DNA of 64,000 nucleotides from Helianthus annuus (taxonomy: Eukaryota; Streptophyta; Magnoliopsida; Asterales; Asteraceae): assembly GCF_002127325.2 (NCBI RefSeq), contig NC_035448.2, positions 85,270,087-85,334,086 of the forward strand, read 5' to 3'. The position numbers and the translations under genes are program-made. Positions 45,923 through 58,420 of the stretch are shown piece by piece (position 1 is the first letter of the stretch; each line of letters opens with the position of its first letter). Under the pieces are notes generated by a model. That model was given only the letters and a program-made list of their open reading frames with translations. It searched no databases and was not told the origin of the DNA.

Positions 45923-46427
45923 GACCATGTGTAGTGGTACACATGAATAATGCCCCCATCATTGGGCATTATGCGACACGTGGCAGTCCAGTCATCCAAG
46001 AGGCATTATTGGGCGTTTTTCATAAATGATTTAGTGGGATAATGTCCCCACCCTTGGGTATTATGTGACACGTGGCAGTTCAATAATTATCCAATTATTT
46101 TTTTTAAATTTAAAACTAATAATATTTTGTTAATTAAATAAAAATTACATAAATAATAAAACACACACATAATACTACTCGTCTTAATTTTTGTCTTCAC
46201 TTTCGCCATTCTCGTCATCTTCGTCTTCCTCGTCATCCGATTCTTGCTCTCCCTCATTTGGAAGATGCTGAACCGACCACACATGTTCAACCAAATCAAC
46301 CGCTAATGCATTATGCGCGGGTTCAGACCGCATTTCATGTGCATTCTTTACTCTTTCTTCCATTGTTGCTTGGGGATACTCCTGAACGTCTTCCGGTACA
46401 TAGTTCTCGCATATTGCTCTTCCTTAG
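45923..46427 (-). mobile_element. PIF/Harbinger element, 3' part only
   Basis: The terminus GACCATGTGTAGTGG at 45923 follows TAA (45920-45922), the usual 3-bp target of this superfamily. Subterminal GCGACACGTGGCAG and GTGACACGTGGCAG repeats follow. Toward 46427 it encodes the end of a transposase. An LTR starting at 46428 cuts it. Confidence 0.65.
46184..46423 (-). pseudogene. C-terminus of a PIF/Harbinger transposase
   Basis: Seventy-nine codons open with GRAICENYVPEDVQEYP and continue through MEERVKNAHEMRSEPAHNAL and AVDLVEHVW to an acidic tail (ESDDEEDEDDENGESED) and TAA. The GRAIC...R(S/D)x(E)xxxxLxxDLVEHVW pattern is typical of the end of plant Harbinger (DDE_4) transposases, after the catalytic core. 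The core itself is not in the window to the left of the cut and was not found to the right. It is not translated by any intact gene. Confidence 0.65.
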
Positions 46428-47119
46428 TGTCACACACCGACTATCAGCGAAAACGATGAAAAGGGATGCAACAGACACTTCTAGTTTGAGTCACTGTTAT
46501 AAAGATACTCTATTAAACATTAATTAAACAATATGAGACATCATTGTTTTACGTATCGCTATTACACATTACTACTACATATTTTAAATAGATACTACGC
46601 GAGTTTCCATGAATCGTTTTATTTAGCTAAGTAGCATGCCTCTATCCACATAGTATCGCACATAAACTTCACAAGCAGCTAACACAAAGGGGGTCGTCAC
46701 GTAGTATCCTGGTTACCTGAAAAATTAATTTTTAAAAGAAAAAATCAACATAAAGTTGGCGAGTTCCACAAGTTTGTTTGTTTTCAAAATATATTTGAAA
46801 ATGTTTTGTTGCAAATGTAATAAAATCTCTCTGAGTTACAAATTAAGCCGAGACCAGTATCCAATCACCGTGGCCAACACCAACCACAACTAATAACCAA
46901 GTACCCCATGTGGCTAAGCCTAACACATCATAGCTCGTTATGAATATATGCGACCGCGTGTTTGCGCAACCGGCATACAGCTTTGTATTTAGTGCGGTCT
47001 AGGCTTGTCGGACCAAATAATACTATCCACAATATTCACTGGCATTGGACAACTTGCTTGTGGGGATTTAAGCATGTTAGGGGTCTACTCAGATAAATAG
47101 CATCAAACAGTTTGCATGT

Positions 47120-49888
47120 TGTAACACCCCGTGTTTTCAAATGTCAAAGTCAAAGTCCAAGTCAACTTTGACTTTCCTTGACTGTAGTTAGTCTATTTTA
47201 TGTTTTAGTTGTATTATGTGGAGTAAGTGTTGTAATCAGCAAGAATCGAGGTAATCGAATGTGTTTTAAAGCGAACCGACCTACGACTATGAATGATAGG
47301 AAGTAACAATGCGATAAAGTTGACTAATCAGTAACCAAACCGATCTAACAATCAATCGAACTCGAGACTCGAATTATGCGAATTTTGGAATTGTTATACG
47401 TGTGTGTGCCTTAGGTGTTACTTGTGCGTGTTTACTTTATGTTTGGTGTGGTATTCAAGTAAATCAATCGAAAATTGAATCGAAACTCAAAAGGCAATCG
47501 AACTCAATCGAAACCGACATAGAAACATGACTTGTAGAAGATTGTATGTTAGATATAGTGGTGGGGATTAAAAGTAATTTGATTAGGAACCCTATCGTAT
47601 TCGTATCAGTGTCTATCGAAATCGAAACGTCGAAAACCGTCGCAAAATACTCAAAGTGTGTCGCGGATCGAATAGGAAGCATCCTGATCGAACAGGCCAG
47701 CCGATCGGCTAGCATCTTGCCAGCCGATCGAGCAGCCCACTCGATCGGAGCTCCTGGCTGATCGGCTGCCACTTTCCTCTTTTGGAAGCCTATAAATAGG
47801 GCTGTCCTTGTCTTCATTTCCACTTTTGGAAAGTTCTGACCGGCCAGCTCCTATTCTTCACCTTTTCTCAGATTTCTCTCAATCCCGGTAAGTTTTCACT
47901 CTAATTCTTGTACGTTTTTGATCATTACTTGATTCTACACCTTTCTATCTTTAAAAACTTGGATTCTAACCGTGAAATCACCAAGATCTAAGTGTTCTTG
48001 GGTGATGTCATCATGGTGTTCTTGAAGAACATCATGTTTTGGCCTCATTCAACTGTGATTAGCTTAGATCTAACTGATTTCCACATAAACAAGCTAAGAT
48101 CTATCAAGGATCTAAACATCCACAAGTTGTGAAGGATTGAAAGAAGGAATCCCAACTTTCTTTCAACTCTTTTACACTCAATGCCTTCAAACCGATAGAA
48201 ACGGAGCTTGAACCGGCTAGCTAATCATTCAAACAGCTAAAAGGGTTAAGATTCGGGATCTATGAACAACGTTCATCAATTTCGGGTTAAACTCTAAACC
48301 GACATTCCGAACCGTTCACCGGCCGGACTTGGGTGATTCCTGTCCGAGCCAAAGAAACAAGTAGGAACAGAGGTTTTCATAGTTCAACACGTCGTCAAGA
48401 TACCTTGAAAGAATGACAAACAATCAAACAGCCAGGTGTTAGACGAAAGGCCGACCAGGTCAGACTTGCTGGCCGAGTGGCTAGGCTGTTCGAGCAGCCC
48501 AGCCGATCGGACATGCCAGCCGATCGACCGGGCCAGCCGATCAGCTAGCATATGGTCCCACACTTTTAAAGTTTCAGGAAGCATAGTATTGAGGAAGAGA
48601 TGTTCGATCGAACTGTGTTTGGTAAACATTACTCTTCAGATCATGAGATACTACTCTTCAACACTTAATCGTTTTCACAACTCGTTCGTAGTAGGGAATG
48701 CCAGCCGATCGAACAGACTGTTCGATCGAGTGACATTCAGTTGAGGACTAATTCTGAAGTTCCTAGCCGATCGAGTGAGCTAGCCGATCGAGTGAGCTAG
48801 CCGATCGAGCGAACCGCTCGATCGATCGACTTGAAAGGTAAGAACACTTCAGTGTTCTCAAATGCTGCAACGAAAACTTCAAAAGTTCAAATCCTCAAAC
48901 ACAAACACACCAGAAGAAGAAACAATCCACTCGAATGGCCCAGCCGATCGAGCCTACCGGCCGATCGAACAGGACTGTCCAACCGGACATACCAGCTGAC
49001 CGAACAGCCCATTCGATCGAACCTGCCGTTCGATCGACCAGTCCATTCGATCCATCCACACTTGTTTACTTTTCTGCGTTACTTATCGTTATGCTATCGA
49101 ACTATTCAGGCTAATCTTACTCTCAGCGCTCCCTTCAATCCATAATCAATCACTGTGAGTATACTCGATCCCTTTTTGCTTTTAGCACTTTTGGGTGTTA
49201 CATATGTTACCTATCAAATCACAATCAAACACAAACTATTTGAACGCTAACCATTTGCATGTGCTACTTGACTAAATGAATGCTGTTTATTATGTTTACA
49301 CGTGGAGTGTTATCTACCTGCCTTAGCAACATAGTACTATAGTTTGGACTCAGCACCCGTTCACACGGGGGTTGTTAAGGACAATTTACTTGCATGGATT
49401 ACGGTGGTAATCATGTATTGCAAACCGTCTCGGACGGTCATCCCGCAGTCATTGGTATCGATGGTCCCATGTCGATAATTAACATGCATCGTTTTCCTCT
49501 GTGTACGTGCCTGGTTATGCGTAAACTATTCGAACTCTATATGCTATTATTAAACTTGTGTGCTCACCTTTACATTTTATGTATTGACTTTATTTTAACG
49601 TATGTGACAGGTGCTTAAGTTGCTAGGATGCTTAGGCGCATGGTGACGAAATCGAGGCTAGGGAGTCTAGAAATAATAAACAGTTGTCTGTAATAATTGA
49701 ATCTGAGTTGTCGGAACGGAATTACTTGCCTAGTCGCTTTCTATGATAACTTGTTTATTTATTTGGGATACGGTATGGGACGTATCATTTAACTGAATTT
49801 GTAATAATAGTTGTTGTGGAAACTTCTGGACAATCTGTTTCGCTCAGTGCCGCGCCCCGATGATTCCGCCATCGGTTGGGGTGTGACA
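47120..49888 (+). mobile_element. Solo LTR, family F5 (2769 bp), CGATCG-rich
   Basis: It begins TGTAACACCCCG and ends GGGGTGTGACA. The duplication CATGT is perfect at 47115-47119 and 49889-49893. No coding domain lies inside; frames at 48436-49145 are translations of the GATCGA-rich clusters. A GTGAGTATACTCGATCCC phrase near 49155 supports plus orientation. Confidence 0.88.
47655..49055. repeat. CGATCG motif clusters in LTR F5
   Basis: AGCCGATCGA-type motifs occur in four clusters (about 47655-47770, 48460-48610, 48700-48835, 48945-49055). I count 17 CGATCG hexamers by eye. Individual copies vary in their flanks (AGCCGATCGAGC, TTCGATCGAAC), so the array grew from a short core. Confidence 0.85.
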
Positions 49889-50717
49889 CATGTGCACACG
49901 TATATCAATCAATTGTACCCTCTATAAAAACAATAAAACATGTATTAAAAAGAGAGGGATAGTAGAACTCACAGATTGCACAGGTACTAGGCTGTTAAAG
50001 TATGCTAATCCACACCTAATACTAGTATCATAGTGTTAATGTATGTAGGCTAGGTTATACTAGGTCTAAATGTCTAGGAAAAATAAGGGTAATTAGAACA
50101 TGGGGTTGGACATGGTCGGCGTTTTGAAATTAGGTTTGGAGGTTGGACACCATTTACCGTGCCAGACAAAGTTGTTTGTTCGAGGTGTTCGGGAAATGAT
50201 ATGTTTAAACAAAGTATACCATATTGTAGTATATGAAAAATGATTAGTTTTATATTAAGGGAGTTCGGGTGTTTGGAGGGTCTAGGTCGCCCAAATAAGC
50301 GTTTTCGTATTTAAAGTCGGTTAATTACCGGATAAGCGTGTAATATACCCGTTTTAACCCAATTTAGTCTGGAAGGGTCGAGATTTATTCCCGACCTTCC
50401 AATTATTGCCAAATAACACCTGAGTAGTAAAAAACTTTGGCGGGGTTGTTACACGTTTAAATTTGTCGATTATTATTTAAAAACAATAATTAAACACGTA
50501 ATTTTATAAATATAAACCCGTAATTTATAAAATTCCAAAAATTTTTGTAGAAATTATTTCTAATATAAATTCCCAGATAAATTATTTTTATAATTTTTAA
50601 ACATTATTTATTAATTTAAATAAATATATTTTATATCGTATATAAACCGTTTAATTTGGCGAAGCGACCATCCGAACTCTAAAAATTCCAAAAATTTTAC
50701 TGAACACTCTATATATC

Positions 50718-52705
50718 AATACTATATTATAAAGCATATAGGAAGGACTACTTAAGGTAATTTGTCATTCCCTTAAAACACCCTTAATGCATAATGTACA
50801 ACCCTCTAAAGCACAATATTCATTACCTTTCCAACAATACCCTTTTCTTTTTCGGCAGCCAAATCTCAATCAAATTTTGAATTCCCGCTCACTGTACCGC
50901 ATTCCTATCTATACTATCATCAAAACCTAAAAGCAGATACACTCTTTCCATCTTCACATTCCTGCTCTCATTTCTCTCACCTCCGAGTTCTCTTTCATCT
51001 TGTGATAAACCCTAAACTGCAAAATCGTGTCATTGTATGAAAATTAGATGCTAGATCTGGAACAGATTTAGGTTTGCAGAGAGAGAGAGAGAACGAGCAA
51101 ATGTTAGAAAGAGGAAGAGAGCCAGTGGATTCCGGCCACTGGCGGCGGCGATGGTGGATTTACAAATTCTTTTTTTCACCTCCTTTCTCTTCGCCTCATA
51201 CCATCACAGGTGCGTATATGTTTTTTATAACTGATTATGCTTTTGTATTTCATATTGTTATTTTGTTTCAGTTCATGTTCTTGTTCAAAGACGCTAGCTT
51301 TGAGTCAGACATCACAACAGAGAAGGTTCGTGGTCTAAAGCAGGTAATATTTGAGGCAGTTTCATTTTTGTTCTATAATGATGTTAGATTTTGATTTTTT
51401 TTTGTAGCAGATTAAGTGGTGTAGGTTTGTGTGTTTCTGTTCTTATGATTCTTCCTATGATTTTTGAACGTAGGCATTTGGTTTTGCCAGTTATGTACCA
51501 CAAGTTGAGGCTTATGAAGTGAAGTTCTTCATCACAAATCAAATAATCACCTTTGTTGGTTAATTCATGCACAAATCCTTGATAAGATTATTTATTCATG
51601 ATTAGGTTAACAAGCCTTACTGTACAACTAAATTGAAATTTGGGTTTTGATGTTCTTAAGTAAAATTGGGGGTTTTATGTTTTGATATCGTATCATCAGT
51701 TTTATATAAGGAAAATTGTTAGAATGATAATTTGAAACATGAATGAATTAATGGAATTAAGTTTTTTTGGATTATTTTTACAAAGGCTCATAATAATGAT
51801 TGAAGGTACTAATTTACACATTTGGGTGAACAATATGTTAATAACCGTTTGACTTTACAGGAAATCAATCAACGGAACGGAACGAAAAGAATATCATATA
51901 GGAGCATCCAATAATCGAGGTAAGTACGAAACCATTAGTTTGATGAAGCATACATGTTGAATTAATTGGATAACAATAGCTATTGAAGGATGGATATGAT
52001 ATTCTTAAAATATTTTAATTTGTTAAGTTTACTAAATTATGTGCAATTTATTAGCTATAAAAATGTAAAATTTGTTGCCACAGCTATATATATTCATAGC
52101 AACATTTTTGAACTTGAAATTGCTGGAATAAAAGGTTGTACTTTAGGCTGTTTAGGGGATGTTATACTGCTGCATAAAGCTGAGAAATTGTAAATGGCAG
52201 TAAAAAATGTTGGTATAGGGGTGGGAATTACATCTGTGCAGGTCTAGAATATCTTTTGTTATACTGGGGCTGTTAAAAAGTCATATAAGGTTGTGAAATA
52301 CTCTCTTATGGGGCTGGAAGTACGCCCACAATGAAGTGTGTGTGTGTGTGTGTATATATGACTCACTTGACCCATTTCTTTTTCAGGAAAGATTTTGCGT
52401 TTTCTAATTACGGAAAAGGAAGTGTACACGATAGGTGAGGACTACCAATTTATATTACATCTCTTGAATTTTAAAAGGAACAATATATATTCACCATCTC
52501 TTTTCATGCCAGGGTGTCACAGAAATCTTCTTTGAGAGTTCTAAAACCCTTAAATTGCCTACTTGGCTACTCATTTGCATGAAAGATGGAGTGCAATTCG
52601 AAGCGCCAACGCCAAACTAGAGAAAATGGAATAACTCCATAAGTTGATGTAAGTTGATCACTACAATACCTTTAAAGTCATTAAAATTAGTGTATTAATC
52701 TTATT
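50718..52705 (+). mobile_element. Helitron-like 5' segment (copy 2) with unassigned exon-like pieces
   Basis: TCAATACTATATTATAAAGC after an A fits a Helitron 5' end, and the next ~130 bases match copy 1 at 16161. Beyond it are short exon-like pieces bounded by splice-like signals (for example 51270-51343 before GTAATATT, and CAGGAAAGATTTTGCG near 52386). I could not assign them; gene capture is possible. No Helitron 3' end was found. Confidence 0.4.
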
Positions 52706-52861
52706 CGATGTTTTAAAAACCGGTTCAAACTGGTCGGTTGTGCTGGTTGTACCAGTTGAACCGTCTGGTAGAACCGGTTAAACCGTCAGGTACACCCAGT
52801 TAAACGACTGAGCCAAATCTGGTACGGTATAAAAAACGGATTTTAAAACATTGATCTTATT
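52698..52861. mobile_element. hAT MITE (copy B, 148 bp)
   Basis: The element 52706-52853 starts CGATGTTTTAAAAACCGG and ends ACGGATTTTAAAACATTG. The 8-bp duplication ATCTTATT is perfect at 52698-52705 and 52854-52861. It shares termini with copy A (33533-41447). Confidence 0.9.
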
Positions 52862-53640
52862 TGTTAAAGATAAAGAAATAATTATGAAAGTCTATCTTTG
52901 GGTCTTTCTTTCTTGTGTTATGGTTCTTAGCAATTTTACACCCACATCGCTAATTTGAACATGATTATATTCCTGCTGCTCTTGTAAATAGAACACACCT
53001 TTACAGTTGACTTTAGATCGTCGAACATGAAACTTTTTAGTTTTTTTTCACATTCTAGGCTGATCTAATTATTGGCATATACTCAGGTTTGTGAATCGAA
53101 TGAATGTGAATCCTACAGCTGAGAAACTCAGAAACTGGTAAATGAATAATTATGTGTGTGCTTGGACATTTTCTTGATTTTTAAAACTAATAATCTAACC
53201 ATATAGTTTTTATAATCTTATTTAATATGTTAATTGTTTAAAAAGTTTTTAAAAAACTGGAAGACAAAGTGTGTTGACTGGCCAACTTGACCTGGCTCGA
53301 CTAGTTTGGAGCCAAGTAAAAAGTTATTTACTTAGACAAGTTTTGTTTCAAGTATTTTTTTTTATAAAAAAAAAATACTAGAAGTACATTTTTGGAGACT
53401 TTTAATTCACATGAACTGTTTTTGTAAGTCCCTTTAAGGATCTTTCGATGATATCAAACACTAATCTTATGGTAGTACGGAATCCTAACACAAGATGATT
53501 CAAGAAATAATAACCAAAGCAATAAACAATCAAAAACAATCTTGCATTCACCGTAGAAAGATGACTGATACAAGACTCCTAGTTTCGGCTGGCTCTCCAC
53601 AGTCCTCAATGGTAGCAATAGTCCTCAAAAGGCTCGTAAA
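52862..53640. other. No gene recognised
   Basis: This is AT-rich DNA, possibly the rest of the Helitron-like unit. The right ~150 bp lead into the copia gag fragment. Confidence 0.35.
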
Positions 53641-54392
53641 TTGAAAAATGCTTTTGTTAAGCCAGTCAGTAATGGCAAATGTGAGAAATATGCTTTTGAC
53701 TATGCCAACAAAGCTTTCGGAAAGACTAAACAAAACAAGACTTGCAGTCTAAACAAAACAAGAAAAATGAAAAGAAATCTCCACCACATAAGGCCCCTGC
53801 AAACGACAAGTATAGACATCTGAATTCATTCTCGTTTGCAAGAAATGTGCAACAAAAACAAGCACAGAAAGGACCAGTTCATCCTTCAGGGCCTGCAAGA
53901 GCAAATCCAGCTGATCAAAATGTTTTCTACATGAAGAGACAAACATGCTTCAATTGCGGCATTGCTGGTCACATTGCTCAGAACTGCACATATCATCCTT
54001 ATGAACCGTATTATGCTCAAAATCAGAAGGTTACACCTAAGGATAACTACCATTCTAAGCCGATAAAGGTATCATCACCTAAGGCAATAAAGAATGTGAA
54101 TCCAAAGATTAAACCATCTGATGGGGATTGGAATGTTGCTATAAACAAATACAAGGCTGTTCAGGAACAAAAACGTGTTTCTAAAACTAACAAACCTGAA
54201 ACAGTTACAGTTTCTCAACTGAAGGCAACAAACGCGTTTGCTAAGCCAAAACAAATTTGGAAACCCAAATGCAAAGCGACGACATCTCTAATTCTTGAGA
54301 CAAAAGGGGATATTTGCTTGAAAGAAGTGTCTTATTTTGATGCTTTAGGAAATCCCAGGACCACGATGGCCTGGGTACCAATGTCTTACTAA
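53641..54392 (+). pseudogene. Ty1-copia gag fragment with zinc knuckle (frameshifted)
   Basis: A first frame (GKCEKYAFDYANKAFGKTK, to about 53750) is followed in another frame by PPHKAPANDKYRHLNSFSF and the CCHC knuckle CFNCGIAGHIAQNC, then PYEPYYAQNQKVTPKD and a tail ending NPRTTMAWVP. The layout resembles gag of SIRE-type copia elements. A frameshift near 53750 and lack of pol after 54392 show it is dead. The block at 54393-54774 ends in two AGGGGGAGA tracts. Confidence 0.65.
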
Positions 54393-54774
54393 TCTTCTTA
54401 CATTTCAGGAACAACCAAGGAGGAGCTGTTGACAATCTCTAGAATGTTGATAGCGGTTGTTCCGGAGATAAAAACGGGTAACATTTCACTGTTGCAAAAA
54501 GTTCAAATTTTTTTACAGATGATATGTTTCCTTTGGAGGAGATAAGAGAAGTAAGAAATGTTCAGCAAAAGGCACAGTTTAAATTCAGTATTTTGATTTG
54601 AAATGATTAGTGTTCAATCTGATGACAGAACGGTTAAGCAAAAATATATTTTTTTAGTTCATTACTTTGTACATAAAGCGTCCTTTCTCTGGTAAAATGG
54701 TATATTTGCGCATAAGATTTATGCACAAATTTAGGGGGAGAGAGAGACAGATATATATTTTAGGGGGAGAAAAC
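54393..54774. other. Remnant spacer of a copia element
   Basis: Non-coding. Two purine tracts (TTTAGGGGGAGAGAGAGACAG, read around 54730, and TTTAGGGGGAGAAAAC ending 54774) resemble SIRE spacer sequence. LTR F1 copy c is inserted at its end. Confidence 0.4.
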
Positions 54775-56658
54775 TGTCACACCCCGAACGCGTATAACAT
54801 GCAACCGCGGCAGAAACGTCGGGGAGTGTTGAGACAGAATTATTTGTTTCACAACCATGGCATACAAAGTTATATTTTATTTATTAAACAAGCGTGTTAC
54901 ATTGTCTTTAAACAGGAAATAAGAGTTTATAACATAATTAAACTACGTCTATCTTCGTTTTATGTCTCTAAGGCACAAGTCCGCCCTAGTATCACAATCA
55001 TCATCCTAAGCGGCGGCTCCTGAAAACACATGCGAAAGTAGGTTCGTCAGCATAAAAATGCCTGTGAGATACATAGGTTTTGTGAAAATAGAATTCATGA
55101 CTTATGTTTGTGAAAATGTTTAGTCATGAACCTTGTAATTTGTTTTGTCTTATAAATTATATGAAAAACGATAAGATCAGATGATATGTATAAATAAAAT
55201 GTAAGGTTAAATGAGAGTAAAAATGAGTTTGTATAAGATAAGTTGTTTGTAAATCAATGTCTTGTGAAGAATATGTTATTTGTGTAAAATGTAATATGTC
55301 TATACTGAAATGATTTAAATAATGCTACGATAGGTAATATTATACAAACATTTATATATAGGAAGTACCAGCGGCGTATCCACCATGTTTGTATCATATT
55401 ACATACGCCACGTTACTCAAACCATTTACCCAAACCAACCACCATATAAATTGTTCATGTATAAATCAATTGTCAAGTGTTATTGTGTAAACCATATCAA
55501 AATGTCCATGTCTAATGTAAACCACCAAATATGTATATCAATGTCAATTTGTTTATGTTTAATGTAAATCATATGATGTGTATCCAAAATATCATGTATG
55601 GCATGTGAAATATATCAACTAGGCCATAGGTAAAAATGCACAAAAACAGGGTATTGAATTAAACATAGTTTAAGTCAAAGTTATGTTTTGTGGAAAAATT
55701 GCATGCTATACTAATACATACATTTATGCGGTTTTGTGAAAATGCATACATTCAAGCCTTTGTGACTGTGGTGATAGACCTTTAAACAAATTAAAGGTCT
55801 ATATGTGTTATTGTTTATCGAATTCGGTCATTCCTTCCAATCCAAACAAACCCGAGATTTCAGGAATGGGAGTTGTCAAGTCCTATGGTACCATTACCTA
55901 CTAACGAGTGGCGTAGCTAATGTTAATGAATGTACATTGTATCATTTGAACAAACCAAATGTCATACCAAAATGTGAGCATGTGATGAATAATTGTACTA
56001 AGTATGCACACAATGGGCATACATAGCATAAAATGTAATGTAAAATAATGTACTAAGTACGCACACAATGGGCATACATAGCATAAAATGTAATGTAAAA
56101 TAATGTACTAAGTACGCACACAATGGGCATACATAGCATAAAATGTAATGTAAAACAATGTACTAAGTACGCACACAATGGGCATACATAGCATAGAATG
56201 TAATGAAATTGTGTACTATAAATGTACTAATGAACATAGCAAGAATGTGATGTGAGAACGGGAAGGCATGAAAGTAACAAGTAGGCACATGTGTTTCACC
56301 CCAAAACAGTTTGGAAAAACAGTAAAAGAGGGGTTTATGTACTCACCTGAGATTGCTTTGAAGTTCTTGTATAACAACCAAATAATGCTAGAGATCACGG
56401 ATATCAAACGGCACCTAATATAGGAAACTATGTTAATATACCGGACCTAAATCGGAGGATCGGATAGTATGCGGGTTTGTAAACCAAACGAGTATGGAGA
56501 CTCGTGTAATATGGTTTAACAAAGCCTTTTTACTAAAATGAAACCTAACCTAAGTGCTTACGACCCATTACGACCCGTTTAGGTAGCTTATGCTACCTTA
56601 ACGCGTCGTTCGCGTAAAACGCGTTTGGAACGCCTAACGTCGTGACCATCAGGTATAA
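54775..56658 (-). mobile_element. LTR family F1 (copy c), interrupted
   Basis: It begins TGTCACACCCCGAACG and aligns with 16701-18650 throughout. Alignment stops exactly at 56658, where the Tekay LTR begins; copy b continues there with CCTCGG. The remainder, if present, lies beyond the right edge. Confidence 0.9.
55991..56210. repeat. 55-bp tandem array (4 units) in LTR F1 copy c
   Basis: Units begin at about 55991, 56047, 56102 and 56157, homologous to the five units in copy b. Confidence 0.9.
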
Positions 56659-57059
56659 TGTCACACCCCCAAAATCCACACGCGGAGTATCACCGCTTGG
56701 GAGCGTGACTGACCAGGATCAAGCCACCAATCATATTGAACATGTAATTAATAAGTAAAAGTAAATGCCATTCAACCACCAATATGAAAGGTGTTCAAAA
56801 CATAAATATGTTATCACTGTTTAGCGGAAGCGTATAAGTAAAACCCAACACAATAAAGTATGAAATGTCATAAAGTGTTTAACGAAACATCACGATCCAA
56901 GCCCACAACGACTAGCTCCTCCCTGTGCAAGCTCCATGTATCTAACGACCTGCAAGGCATGTAACAGAGGATCAACAACTAGTTGAGCGAGTTCACAGTT
57001 TATAGTTCAGTAATTGTAGTAGTATAGTAAGCCTTGTGTTCGTTCATTATGTCATGTAT

Positions 57060-57260
57060 CGTATTAGTTCGTATCGCGGCCCTCTAGGCATGTATGCGAA
57101 GATTAGGGAAAGTTTCCAAGTATTCTAGACTAGGTATATTTGTATCGCGGCCACCCGGCACATGTGCGAAGTTTAGTGTATAGTTCGCAACCTTCCTAGG
57201 AATGTGTGCGAAGATTAGTCATAATATCGCGGCCAACCCCGGCGTGTGTGCGAAGATCAG
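57060..57260. repeat. Four diverged GCGGCC...TGCGAAG repeats in the LTR
   Basis: TCGCGGCC...ATGTATGCGAAGATTAG-type phrases occur four times, spaced about 55-65 bp. Confidence 0.65.
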
Positions 57261-57718
57261 TTCCATAAGTATCACTAGTCTAGTCGTATCTTATCAATAA
57301 CCCATTCTCACCCGAGGACCATATAACTAAGTTCCATAAGCTAGGTAAGTACAAGTAAATAATCCAAACCCATTCCCACCCTGGGAACCCCATGCCTTGG
57401 CTGTGTGAACTCACCTTGATTTGCTCGGTGTGCTAAAGTATGTGCTCACAAGAAATCAGTCAAGTCCTATAGTTATGCGCGTATACGCGATCAGTTCAAG
57501 TTCGTAAAGTTTCACATGAAATCATTGCCACAAAGTGTTTAGTAATTAACATCATACATCACATAAATAACTAATCGTGTTCACATAATTCACGCGTCAC
57601 ATCTTTGATTTCACAGTTTAGTCTGACATGGATATTAACATAATTGACACAGTTAACAGACTTAACAGAACCATCATACTAAACAGAGTTTACAACTTAA
57701 CAGAGTTGCATAATTAAT

Positions 57719-57797
57719 TTAACAGAGTTAACATATCAATGGGATACTAACAGAGTTAACATATCAACGGGATACTAACAGAGTTAACATATATAAC
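57719..57797. repeat. 28-bp tandem repeat in the LTR
   Basis: The unit TAACAGAGTTAACATATCAA plus TGGGATAC is present 2.6 times. Further TAACAGA phrases flank it. Confidence 0.8.
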
Positions 57798-57924
57798 TTA
57801 ATGGACATAATGGGGTTAACATATAAACATAATTAGTAAACTAAATGAGGTTACTGAAGTAACAGAGTCAACAGGTTATTGGACCAAAAACATTTAGTGG
57901 CCGAAAACTCTTGAGCCGGAATCC

Positions 57925-58420
57925 CTTTAAAACTCGGACCACATATATGGAATATCAAACATCGGACCAACAACCCTAGCATAAAACTCGGACATAACAT
58001 CACCCACAAAGTCGGACCATGGGCTCCCCATTACAAAACTCGGACAGTGTGAACACCCCTCAAAAAGCTCGGACATGGGGCCACACCTTAAAACTCGGAC
58101 AGGGGTAAACCCTTCACAAATTCGGACAAGGGGAGGGGGTTTTAAAACTTGGACAGGGGGGTAGGGGCCTTCACAAGATCGGACAAGCATTGCATGTAAA
58201 AACTTCGGACATCGGCAAACCTTATAAACTCGGACCCCTTATGTTTGTTCAAAGTTCGGACTATGATCGCTCAAAGGTCGGACTCCCCCTTTCCTCTTCA
58301 AAAGTCGGACTACCACCTCCTTAGCATAAAGGTCGGACATGTGGTATGCATAAAGAAACTCGGACATCATGCATCTATTAAAAGTCGGACATACATAATC
58401 CACTAAAAGTCGGACTAGGG
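57925..58420. repeat. TCGGAC motif array in the LTR
   Basis: About 18 copies of TCGGAC, mostly as AAACTCGGAC or AAAGTCGGAC, occur every 20-35 bp in one orientation, with unrelated spacers. Confidence 0.9.

Larger units (their letters stand above)
46428..50717 (-). mobile_element. LTR fragment F2, split by a solo LTR
   Basis: It begins TGTCACACACCG at 46428 inside the Harbinger remnant. The two parts are 46428-47119 and 49894-50717. The GTGAGTTCTACTATCC phrase on the minus strand (near 49965) resembles the splice-donor-like site in other LTRs here and suggests minus orientation. The right end is lost at a Helitron-like start. The expected duplication CTTAG was not found there. Confidence 0.5.

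Noticed and set aside
48436..49145. Plus-strand ORFs of 102-104 codons
   Set aside because: They are translations of the CGATCG-rich clusters in the F5 LTR.
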